A stretch of DNA of 64,000 bases, from assembly GCA_032622095.1 (NCBI GenBank), contig CP136064.1, positions 1,798,001 to 1,862,000 on the forward strand. Reading direction: 5' to 3'. The position numbers and the translations under genes were made by a program. This document shows, piece by piece, positions 53,301-64,000 of this stretch. This DNA is from Siphonodentalium dalli. Its lineage: Eukaryota; Mollusca; Scaphopoda; Gadilida; Siphonodentaliidae. Each line of letters starts with the position of its first letter. The stretch's first letter is position 1. Below the pieces are notes generated by a model, which searched no databases, was not told where the DNA came from, and saw only the letters and a program-made list of their open reading frames with translations.

Positions 53301-56011
53301 AGGGGTATCTGATTTAGACTGGTTCCATGGTGGAGTACGGTTGGATATTTTCAATTTGGCGCATGTTTCTCCATACCGCGCCATGTCAAATCTGGCCATA
53401 TCCGAATCGGGTTGTCATTTACAATGACTGCAGAAAATATATATCTTCATGTTGGAATGCAAATGTATGTTTAAAGGAACAGATGTATCTCAACTTAAAG
53501 GGACATAAATAACACAGTCACCAACTTTAAGGGGTATCTGCTATAGACTGGTTAAATGGTGGAGTACAGTTGGATATTTTCAATTTTGCGCATGTTTCTC
53601 CATACCGCGCCATGTCAAATCTGGCCATATCCGAATCGGGTTGTCATTTACAATGACTGCAGAAAATAAATATCTTCATGTTGGAATGCAAAGGTATGTT
53701 TAAAGGAACAGATGTATCTCAACTTAAAGGGACATAAGTAACACAGTCACCAACTTTAAGGGGTATCTGCTATAGACTGGTTACATGGTGGAGTACGGTT
53801 GGATATTTTCAATTTTGCGCATGTTTCTCCATACCGCGCCATGTCAAATCTGGCCATAACCGAATCGGGTTGTCATTTACAATGACTACAGAAAATAAAT
53901 ATCTTCATGTTGGAATGCAAATGTATGTTTAAAGGAACAGATGTATCTCAACTTAAAGGGACATAAATAACACAATCACCAACTTTAAGGGGTATCTGCT
54001 ATAGACTGGTTCCATGGTGGAGTACTGTTGGATATTTTCAATTTGGCGCATGTTTTTCCATACCGCGCCATGTCAAATCTGGCCATATCCGAATCGAGTT
54101 GTCATTTACAATGACTACAGAAAATAGATATCTTCTTGTTGGAATGCAAAAGTATGTTTAAAGGAACAGATGTAACTCAACTTAAAGGGACATAAGTAAC
54201 ACAGTCACCAACTTTAAGGGGTATCTGATTTAGACTGGTTCCATGGTGGAGTACGGTTGGATATTTTCAATTTGGCGCATGTTTCTCCATACCGCGCCAT
54301 GTCAAATCTGGCCATATCCGAATCGGGTTGTCATTTACAATGTCTACAGAAAACAAATATCTTCATGTTGGAATGCAAATGTATGTTTAAAGGAACAGAT
54401 GTATCTCAACTTAAAGGGACATAAGTAACACAGTCACCAACTTTAAGGGGTATCTGCTATAGACTGGTTCCATGGTGGAGTACGGTTGGATATTTTCAAT
54501 TTGGCGCATGTTTCTCCATACCGCGCCATGTCAAATCTGGCCATATCCGAATCGGGTTGTCATTTACAATGACTGCAGAAAATATATATCTTCATGTTGG
54601 AATGCAAATGTATGTTTAAATGAACAGATGTATCTCAACTTAAAGGGACATAACTAACACAGTCACCAACTTTAAGGGGTATCTGCTATAGACTGGTTAC
54701 ATGGTGGAGTACGGTTGGATATTTTCAATTTTGCGCATGTTTCTCCATACCGCGCCATGTCAAATCTGGCCATATCCGAATCGGGTTGTCATTTACAATG
54801 ACTGCAGAAAATAAATATCTTCATGTTGGAATGCAAAGGTATGTTTAAAGGAACAGATGTATCTCAACTTAAAGGGACATAAGTAACACAGTCACCAACT
54901 TTAAGGGGTGTCTGATATAGACTGGTTCCATGGTGGAGTACGGTTGGATATTTTCAATTTGGCGCATGTTTCTCCATACCGCGCCATGTCAATTCTGGCC
55001 ATATCCGAATCGGGTTGTCATTTACAATGACTACAGAAAATAAATATCTTCATGTTGGAATGCAAATGTATGTTTAAAGGAACAGATGTCTCTCAACTTA
55101 AAGGGACATAAGTACTACAGTCACCAACTTTAAGGGGTGTCTGCTATAGACTGGTTCCATGGTGGAGTACGGTTGGATATTTTCAATTTGGCGCATGTTT
55201 CTCCATACCGCGCCATGTCAAATCTGGCCATATCCGAATCGGGTTGTCATTTACAATGACTACAGAAAATAAATATCTTCATGTTGGAATGCAAATGTAT
55301 GTTTAAAGGAACAGATGTATCTCAACTTAAAGGGACATAAATAACACAGTCACCAACTTTAAGGGGTATCTGCTATAGACTGGTTCCATGGTGGAGTACG
55401 GTTGGATATTTTCAATTTGGCGCATGTTTTTCCATACCGCGCCATGTCAAATCTGGCCATATCCGAATCGAGTTGTCATTTACAATGACTACAGAAAATA
55501 GATATCTTCTTGTTGGAATGCAAAAGTATGTTTAAAGGAACAGATGTAACTCAACTTAAAGGGACATAAGTAACACAGTCACCAACTTTAAGGGGTATCT
55601 GATTTAGACTGGTTCCATGGTGGAGTACGGTTGGATATTTTCAATTTGGCGTATGTTTCTCCATACCGCGCCATGTCAAATCTGGCCATATCCGAATCGG
55701 GTTGTCATTTACAATGTCTACAGAAAACAAATATCTTCATGTTGGAATGCAAATGTATGTTTAAAGGAACAGATGTATCTCAACTTAAAGGAACATAAGT
55801 AACACAGTCACCAACTTTAAGGGGTATCTGCTATAGACTGGTTCCATGGTGGAGTACGGTTGGATATTTTCAATTTGGCGCAAGTTTCTCCATACCGCGC
55901 CATGTCAAATCTGGCCATATCCGAATCGGGTTGTCATTTACAATGACTGCAGAAAATATATATCTTCATGTTGGAATGCAAATGTATGTTTAAAGGAACA
56001 GATGTATCTCA
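47310..56011 (+). repeat. 38-monomer higher-order unit, copy 2
   Basis: Monomers 206-243, 8702 bp. It repeats the marker order of copy 1, including the 228-bp (51432-51659) and 230-bp (51660-51889) monomers. Differences: GATGAAACTC near 48446, ATATCTG near 49506, GAGAACTG with GGTGCTTG near 51274-51300, GGTTAAATGG near 53552, and GGCGCAAG near 55880. It lacks the two GGCAATATCC units and one adjoining unit, and has a longer run at 53035-54408 resembling the 22-monomer block. Confidence 0.85.
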
Positions 56012-59000
56012 ACTTAAAGGGACATAACTAACACAGTCACCAACTTTAAGGGGTATCTGCTATAGACTGGTTACATGGTGGAGTACGGTTGGATATTTTC
56101 AATTTTGCGCATGTTTCTCCATACCGCGCCATGTCAAATCTGGCCATAACCGAATCGGGTTGTCATTTACAATGACTGCAGAAAATAAATATCTTCATGT
56201 TGGAATGCAAATGTATGTTTAAAGGAACAGATGTATCTCAACTTAAAGGGACATAAGTAACACAGTCACCAACTTAAAGAGGTGTCTGATTTAGACTGGT
56301 TCCATGGTGGAGTACAGTTGGATATTTTCTATTTGGCGCATGTTTCTCCATACCGCGCCATGTCAATTCTGGCCATATCCGAATCGGGTTGTCATTTACA
56401 ATGACTACAGAAAATAAATATCTTCATGTTGGAATGCAAATGCATGTTTAAAGGAACAGTTGTATCTCAAATTAAAGGGACATAAGTAACACAGTCACCA
56501 ACTTTAAGGGGTGTCTGATATAGACTGGTTCCATGGTGGAGTACGGTTGGATATTTTCAATTTGGCGCATGTTTCTCCATACCGCGCCATGTCAATTCTG
56601 GCCATATCCGAATCGGGTTGTCATTTACAATGACTACAGAAAATAAATATCTTCATGTTGGAATGCAAATGTATGTTTAAAGGAACAGATGTATCTCAAC
56701 TTAAAGGGACATAAGTAACACAGTCACCAACTTTAAGGGGTGTCTGCTATAGACTGGTTCCATGGTGGAGTACGGTTGGATATTTTCAATTTGGCGCATG
56801 TTTCTCCATACCGCGCCATGTCAAATCTGGCCATATCCGAATCGGGTTGTCATTTACAATGACTACAGAAAATAAATATCTTCATGTTGGAATGCAAATG
56901 TATGTTTAAAGGAACAGATGTATCTCAACTTAAAGGGACATAAATAGCACAATCACCAACTTCAAGGGGTATCTGCTATAGACTGGTTCCATGGTGGAGT
57001 ACTGTTGGATATTTTCAATTTGGCGCATGTTTTTCCATACCGCGCCATGTCAAATCTGGCCATATCCGAATCGAGTTGTCATTTACAATGACTACAGAAA
57101 ATAGATATCTTCTTGTTGGAATGCAAAAGTATGTTTAAAGGAACAGATGTAACTCAACTTAAAGGGACATAAGTAACACAGTCACCAACTTTAAGGGGTA
57201 TCTGATTTAGACTGGTTCCATGGTGGAGTACGGTTGGATATTTTCAATTTGGCGCATGTTTCTCCATACCGCGCCATGTCAAATCTGGCCATATCCGAAT
57301 CGGGTTGTCATTTACAATGTTTACAGAAAACAAATATCTTCATGTTGGAATGCAAATGTATGTTTAAAGGAACAGATGTATCTCAACTTAAAGGAACATA
57401 AGTAACACAGTCACCAACTTTAAGTGGTATCTGCTATAGACTGGTTCCATGGTGGAGTACGGTTGGATATTTTCAATTTGGCGCATGTTTCTCCATACCG
57501 CGCCATGTCAAATCTGGCCATATCCGAATCGGGTTGTCATTTACAATGAGTGCAGAAAATATATATCTTCATGTTGGAATGCAAATGTATGTTTAAAGGA
57601 ACAGATGTATCTCAACTTAAAGGGACATAACTAACACAGTCACCAACTTTAAGGGGTATCTGCTATAGACTGGTTACATGGTGGAGTACGGTTGGATATT
57701 TTCAATTTGGCGTATGTTTCTCCATACCGCGCCATGTCAAATCTGGCCATATCCGAATCGGGTTGTCATTTACAATGTCTACAGAAAACAAATATCTTCA
57801 TGTTGGAATGCAAATGTATGTTTAAAGGAACAGATGTATCTCAACTTAAAGGAACATAAGTAACACAGTCACCAACTTTAAGGGGTATCTGCTATAGACT
57901 GGTTCCATGGTGGAGTACGGTTGGATATTTTCAATTTGGCGCATGTTTCTCCATACCGCGCCATGTCAAATCTGGCCATATCCGAATCGGGTTGTCATTT
58001 ACAATGGCTGCAGAAAATATATATCTTCATGTTGGAATGCAAATGTATGTTTAAAGGAACAGATGTATCTCAACTTAAAGGGACATAACTAACACAGTCA
58101 CCAACTTTAAGGGGTATCTGCTATAGACTGGTTACATGGTGGAGTACGGTTGGATATTTTCAATTTTGCGCATGTTTCTCCATACCGCGCCATGTCAAAT
58201 CTGGCCATATCCGAATCGGGTTGTCATTTACAATGACTGCAGAAAATAAATATCTTCATGTTGGAATGCAAAGGTATGTTTAAAGGAACAGATGTATCTC
58301 AACTTAAAGGGACATAAGTAACACAGTCACCAACTTTAAGGGGTATCTGCTATAGACTGGTTCCATGGTGGAGTACGGTTGGATATTTTCAATTTGGCGC
58401 ATGTTTCTCCATACCGCGCCATGTCAAATCTGGCCATATCCGAATCGGGTTGTCATTTACAATGACTGCAGAAAATATATATCTTCATGGTGGAATGCAA
58501 ATGTATGTTTAAAGGAACAGATGTATCTCAACTTAAAGGGACATAACTAACACAGTCACCAACTTTAAGGGGTATCTGCTATAGACTGGTTACATGGTGG
58601 AGTACGGTTGGATATTTTCAATTTGGCGCATGTTTTTCCATACCGCGCCATGTCAAATCTGGCCATATCCGAATCGGGTTGTCATTTACAATGACTACAG
58701 AAAATAAATATCTTCATGTTGGAATGCAAATGTATGTTTAAAGGAACAGATGTATCTCAACTTAAAGGGACATAAATAACACAATCACCAACTTTAAGGG
58801 GTATCTGCTATAGACTGGTTCCATGGTGGAGTACTGTTGGATATTTTCAATTTGGCGCATGTTTTTCCATACCGCGCCATGTCAAATCTGGCCATATCCG
58901 AATCGGGTTGTCATTTACAATGACTGCAGAAAATATATATCTTCATGGTGGAATGCAAATGTATGTTTAAAGGAACAGATGTATCTCAACTTAAAGGGAC

Positions 59001-60819
59001 ATAAGTAACACAGTCACCAACTTTAAGGGGTGTCTGATATAGACTGGTTCCATGGTGGAGTACGGTTGGATATTTTCTATTTGGCGCATGTTTCTCCATA
59101 CCGCGCCATGTCAAATCTGGCCATATCCGAATCGGGTTGTCATTTACAATGACTACAGAAAATAAATATCTTCATGTTGGAATGCAAATGTATGTTTAAA
59201 GGAACAGATGTATCTCAACTTAAAGGGACATAAGTAACACAGTCACCAACTTTAAGGGGTGTCTGCTATAGACTGGTTCCATGGTGGAGTACGGTTGGAT
59301 ATTTTCAATTTGGCGCATGTTTCCCCATACCGCGCCATGTCAAATCTGGCCATATCCGAATCGGGTTGTCATTTACAATGACTACAGAAAATAAATATCT
59401 TCATGTTGGAATGCAAATGTATGTTTAAAGGAACAGATGTATCTCAACTTAAAGGGACATAAATAACACAATCACCAACTTTAAGGGGTATCTGCTATAG
59501 ACTGGTTCCATGGTGGAGTACTGTTGGATATTTTCAATTTGGCGCATGTTTTTCCATACCGCGCCATGTCAAATCTGGCCATATCCGAATCGGGTTGTCA
59601 TTTACAATGACCACAGAAAATAGATATCTTCTGGTTGGAATGCAAATGTATGTTTAAAGGAACAGATGTATCTCAACTTAAAGGGACATAAGTAACACAG
59701 TCACCAACTTTAAGGGGTATCTGATTTAGACTGGTTCCATGGTGGAGTACGGTTGGATATTTTCAATTTGGCACATGTTTCTCCATACCGCGCCATGTCA
59801 AATCTGGCCATATCCGAATCGGGTTGTCATTTACAATGTCTACAGAAAACAAATATCTTCATGTTGGAATGCAAATGTATGTTTAAAGGAACAGATGTAT
59901 CTCAACTTAAAGGGGCATAAGTAACACAGTCACCAACTTTAAGGGGTATCTGCTATAGACTGGTTCCATGGTGGAGTACGGTTGGATATTTTCAATTTGG
60001 CGCATGTTTCTCCATACCGCGCCATGTCAAATCTGGCCATATCCGAATCGGGTTGTCATTTACAATGACTACAGAAAATAAATATCTTCATGTTGGAATG
60101 CAAATGTATGTTTAAAGGAACAGATGTATCTCAACTTAAAGGGACATAAATAACACAATCACCAACTTTAAGGGGTATCTGCTATAGACTGGTTCCATGG
60201 TGGAGTACTGTTGGATATTTTCAATTTGGCGCTTGTTTTTCCATACCGCGCCATGTCAAATCAGGCCATATCCGAATCGGGTTGTCATTTACAATGACTA
60301 CAGAAAATAGATATCTTCTTGTTGGAATGCAATAGTATGTTTAAAGGAACAGATGTAACTCAACTTAAAGGGATTAAGTAACACATTCACCAACTTTAAG
60401 GGGTATCTGATTTAGACTGGTTCCATGGTGGAGTACGGTTGGATATTTTCAATTTGGCGCATGTTTCTCCATACCGCGCCATGTCAAATCTGGCCATATC
60501 CGAATCGGGTTGTCATTTACAATGTCTACAGAAAACAAATATCTTCATGTTGGAATGCAAATGTATGTTTAAAGGAACAGATGTATCTCAACTTAAAGGA
60601 ACATAAGTAACACAGTCACCAACTTTAAGGGGTATCTGCTATAGACTGGTTCCATGGTGGAGTACGGTTGGATATTTTCAATTTGGCGCATGTTTCTCCA
60701 TACCGCGCCATGTCAAATCTGGCCATATCCGAATCGGGTTGTCATTTACAATGACTGCAGAAAATATATATCTTCATGTTGGAATGCAAATGTATGTTTA
60801 AAGGAACAGATGTATCTCA
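56012..60819 (+). repeat. Shortened third copy (21 monomers)
   Basis: Monomers 244-264, 4808 bp. It follows copy 2 from its start through the GGATTAAG/ACATTCACC unit (60363-60590), then passes directly to a unit like the last monomer of copy 2 (55783). About 18 monomers are therefore missing. The junction lies between 60460 (copy-2 monomer 224 type) and 60600 (monomer 243 type), inside homologous sequence. Private variants: CTTCAAGGGG near 56963, AATGGCTGCAG near 58004, CTTCTGGTTGG near 59629. Confidence 0.85.
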
Positions 60820-63800
60820 ACTTAAAGGGACATAACTAACACAGTCACCAACTTTAAGGGGTATCTGCTATAGACTGGTTACATGGTGGAGTACGGTTGG
60901 ATATTTTCAATTTTGCGCATGTTTCTCCATACCGCGCCATGTCAAATCTGGCCATAACCGAATCGGGTTGTCATTTACAATGACTGCAGAAAATAAATAT
61001 CTTCATGTTGGAATGCAAATGTATGTTTAAAGGAACAGATGTATCTCAACTTAAAGGGACATAAGTAACACAGTCACCAACTTAAAGAGGTGTCTGATTT
61101 AGACTGGTTCCATGGTGGAGTACAGTTGGATATTTTCTATTTGGCGCATGTTTCTCCATACCGCGCCATGTCAATTCTGGCCATATCCGAATCGGGTTGT
61201 CATTTACAATGACTACAGAAAATAAATATCTTCATGTTGGAATGCAAATGCATGTTTAAAGGAACAGTTGTATCTCAAATTAAAGGGACATAAGTAACAC
61301 AGTCACCAACTTTAAGGGGTGTCTGATATAGACTGGTTCCATGGTGGAGTACGGTTGGATATTTTCAATTTGGCGCATGTTTCTCCATACCGCGCCATGT
61401 CAATTCTGGCCATATCCGAATCGGGTTGTCATTTACAATGACTACAGAAAATAAATATCTTCATGTTGGAATGCAAATGTATGTTTAAAGGAACAGATGT
61501 ATCTCAACTTAAAGGGACATAAGTAACACAGTCACCAACTTTAAGGGGTGTCTGCTATAGACTGGTTCCATGGTGGAGTACGGTTGGATATTTTCAATTT
61601 GGCGCATGTTTCTCCATACCGCGCCATGTCAAATCTGGCCATATCCGAATCGGGTTGTCATTTACAATGACTACAGAAAATAAATATCTTCATGTTGGAA
61701 TGCAAATGTATGTTTAAAGGAACAGATGTATCTCAACTTAAAGGGACATAAATAGCACAATCACCAACTTTAAGGGGTATCTGCTATAGACTGGTTCCAT
61801 GGTGGAGTACTGTTGGATATTTTCAATTTGGCGCATGTTTTTCCATACCGCGCCATGTCAAATCTGGCCATATCCGAATCGAGTTGTCATTTACAATGAC
61901 TACAGAAAATAGATATCTTCTTGTTGGAATGCAAAAGTATGTTTAAAGGAACAGATGTAACTCAACTTAAAGGGACATAAGTAACACAGTCACCAACTTT
62001 AAGGGGTATCTGATTTAGACTGGTTCCATGGTGGAGTACGGTTGGATATTTTCAATTTGGCGCATGTTTCTCCATACCGCGCCATGTCAAATCTGGCCAT
62101 ATCCGAATCGGGTTGTCATTTACAATGTTTACAGAAAACAAATATCTTCATGTTGGAATGCAAATGTATGTTTAAAGGAACAGATGTATCTCAACTTAAA
62201 GGAACATAAGTAACACAGTCACCAACTTTAAGTGGTATCTGCTATAGACTGGTTCCATGGTGGAGTACGGTTGGATATTTTCAATTTGGCGCATGTTTCT
62301 CCATACCGCGCCATGTCAAATCTGGCCATATCCGAATCGGGTTGTCATTTACAATGAGTGCAGAAAATATATATCTTCATGTTGGAATGCAAATGTATGT
62401 TTAAAGGAACAGATGTATCTCAACTTAAAGGGACATAACTAACACAGTCACCAACTTTAAGGGGTATCTGCTATAGACTGGTTACATGGTGGAGTACGGT
62501 TGGATATTTTCAATTTGGCGTATGTTTCTCCATACCGCGCCATGTCAAATCTGGCCATATCCGAATCGGGTTGTCATTTACAATGTCTACAGAAAACAAA
62601 TATCTTCATGTTGGAATGCAAATGTATGTTTAAAGGAACAGATGTATCTCAACTTAAAGGGACATAAGTAACACAGTCACCAACTTTAAGGGGTGTCTGA
62701 TATAGACTGGTTCCATGGTGGAGTACGGTTGGATATTTTCAATTTTGCGCATGTTTCTCCATACCGCGCCATGTCAATTCTGGCCATATCCGAATCGGGT
62801 TGTCATTTACAATGACTACAGAAAATAAATATCTTCATGTTGGAATGCAAATGTACGTTTAAAGGAACAGATGTATCTCAACTTAAAGGGACATAAGTAA
62901 CACAGTCACCAACTTTAAGGGGTGTCTGCTATAGACTGGTTCCATGGTGGAGTACGGTTGGATATTTTCAATTTGGCGCATGTTTCTCCATACCGCGCCA
63001 TGTCAAATCTGGCCATATCCGAATCGGGTTGTCATTTACAATGACTACAGAAAATAAATATCTTCATGTTGGAATGCAAATGTATGTTTAAAGGAACAGA
63101 TGTATCTCAACTTAAAGGGACATAAATAACACAGTCACCAACTTTAAGGGGTATCTGCTATAGACTGGTTCCATGGTGGAGTACGGTTGGATATTTTCAA
63201 TTTGGCGCATGTTTCTCCATACCGCGCCATGTCAAATCTGGCCATATCCGAATCGGGTTGTCATTTACAATGACTGCAGAAAATATATATCTTCATGTTG
63301 GAATGCAAATGTATGTTTAAAGGAACAGATGTATCTCAACTTAAAGGGACATAAATAACACAGTCACCAACTTTAAGGGGTATCTGCTATAGACTGGTTA
63401 CATGGTGGAGTACAGTTGGATATTTTCAATTTTGCGCATGTTTCTCCATACCGCGCCATGTCAAATCTGGCCATATCCGAATCGGGTTGTCATTTACAAT
63501 GACTGCAGAAAATAAATATCTTCATGTTGGAATGCAAATGTATGTTTAAAGGAACAGATGTATCTCAACTTAAAGGGACATAAATAACACAATCACCAAC
63601 TTTAAGGGGTATCTGCTATAGACTGGTTCCATGGTGGAGTACTGTTGGATATTTTCAATTTGGCGCATGTTTTTCCATACCGCGCCATGTCAAATCTGGC
63701 CATATCCGAATCGAGTTGTCATTTACAATGACTACAGAAAATAGATATCTTCTTGTTGGAATGCAAAAGTATGTTTAAAGGAACAGATGTAACTCAACTT

Positions 63801-64000
63801 AAAGGGACATAAGTAACACAGTCACCAACTTTAAGGGGTATCTGATTTAGACTGGTTCCATGGTGGAGTACGGTTGGATATTTTCAATTTGGCGCATGTT
63901 TCTCCATACCGCGCCATGTCAAATCTGGCCATATCCGAATCGGGTTGTCATTTACAATGTCTACAGAAAACAAATATCTTCATGTTGGAATGCAAATGTA
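60820..64000 (+). repeat. Fourth copy, incomplete and rearranged
   Basis: Monomers 265-278. Units 265-272 follow the start of the 37/38-monomer unit. After monomer 272 (62423-62651) the order jumps to units like those from 44102 on (tacgttt, ataaataac, gtacag/tttgcgc, cgaatcgag, gtctacag types), skipping about 15 monomers relative to copy 1. The changeover lies between about 62600 and 62661. The window ends 204 bases into monomer 278, so the array continues to the right. Confidence 0.8.

Larger units (their letters stand above)
373..64000 (+). repeat. 229-bp satellite DNA array, about 278 monomers
   Basis: The monomer repeats head-to-tail with no interruption, insertion or inversion that I could find, up to the last base of the window. 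Units begin, in the phase used here, with ACTTAAAGGG. Each carries an ATG at offset 64, usually inside CCATGG, a 15-bp dyad near offset 151, a CTGCAG or CTACAG site near offset 165, and an ATGCAAAT octamer near offset 194. Phase tracking gives 277 complete units plus 204 bases of number 278 (from 63797). Only 12 units have a length other than 229. Most differences are single-base variants shared by sets of monomers, which is what concerted evolution by unequal exchange or gene conversion produces. The strand label follows the phase chosen and implies no transcription. Confidence 0.98.

Noticed and set aside
436..63358. 92 short open frames read as a gene family
   Set aside because: They are one frame of a satellite monomer, interrupted in two thirds of units, with a weak start context, no recognised domain and no sign of constraint. 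Annotating each as a CDS would be misleading.
373..64000. CRISPR array
   Set aside because: The whole 229-bp unit repeats with no unique spacers, and there are no cas genes; the period is far outside CRISPR range.
373..64000. Tandem 5S rRNA, snRNA or histone gene cluster
   Set aside because: The 229-bp unit holds no sequence I recognise as 5S rRNA, a spliceosomal RNA or a histone gene.
373..64000. Transposon or retroelement insertions within the array
   Set aside because: Phase tracking accounts for every unit with changes of at most two bases, so no insertion fits inside the array portion shown.

Overview
This window is almost entirely one head-to-tail satellite DNA array and holds no gene I can support. 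Bases 1-372 are AT-rich unique-looking sequence with two inverted repeats. From base 373 to the window end there are 277 complete copies and one cut-off copy of a 229-bp monomer, all in the same orientation. The right end of the array lies outside the window. Monomers were counted from the CCATGG-type landmark in each unit (first ATG at 436, last at 63860). By my phase tracking only 12 units depart from 229 bp: four of 227, five of 228, two of 230 and one of 231. An array of this size and order indicates a eukaryotic nuclear genome (centromeric, pericentromeric, subtelomeric or interstitial heterochromatin). Nothing in the sequence identifies the species. A marine invertebrate such as a bivalve is only a weak guess from the general look of the repeat.

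The array has two zones. Zone 1 (373 to about 28.4 kb) is built from a GACTGCAG/ATATAT/CATGGTGG type, in which a 61-codon frame is open, and a GACTACAG/AAATAAAT/CATGTTGG type, in which it is stopped. Further types are marked by CTGATATAG plus TCAATTCTGG, by GTACTG, and by GGCACATG. Zone 2 (about 28.5 kb to the end) adds three types I do not see in zone 1: TTACATGG/TTTGCGC, GTACTG/CGAATCGAG/AAATAGAT/CTTCTTGTTGG, and CTGATTTAG/GTCTACAG/AAACAAAT. The last two travel as a pair.

Shared private variants show higher-order structure that changes along the window. An irregular 18-22-monomer organisation covers 0.4-11.1 kb. It is followed by an 8-monomer duplication (11132-14795), a 14-monomer duplication (14338-20516), an 18-monomer duplication (20517-28300) and a 22-monomer duplication (27843-37918, two copies of exactly 5038 bp). 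Then come a 2-monomer duplication (37919-38834) and a 37/38-monomer repeat of 8475 and 8702 bp (from 38835), followed by a shortened 21-monomer copy and a fourth, incomplete copy. The changeovers fall inside monomers and keep the 229-bp register, as expected from unequal exchange between homologous units.

The 61-codon frame is open in 92 of 278 units. I read it as a by-product of the monomer: the other units carry TAA or TAG at a fixed site, and 229 is not a multiple of three. Comparisons were made by eye on marker variants, not by a full base-by-base alignment, so difference counts are minimum values.
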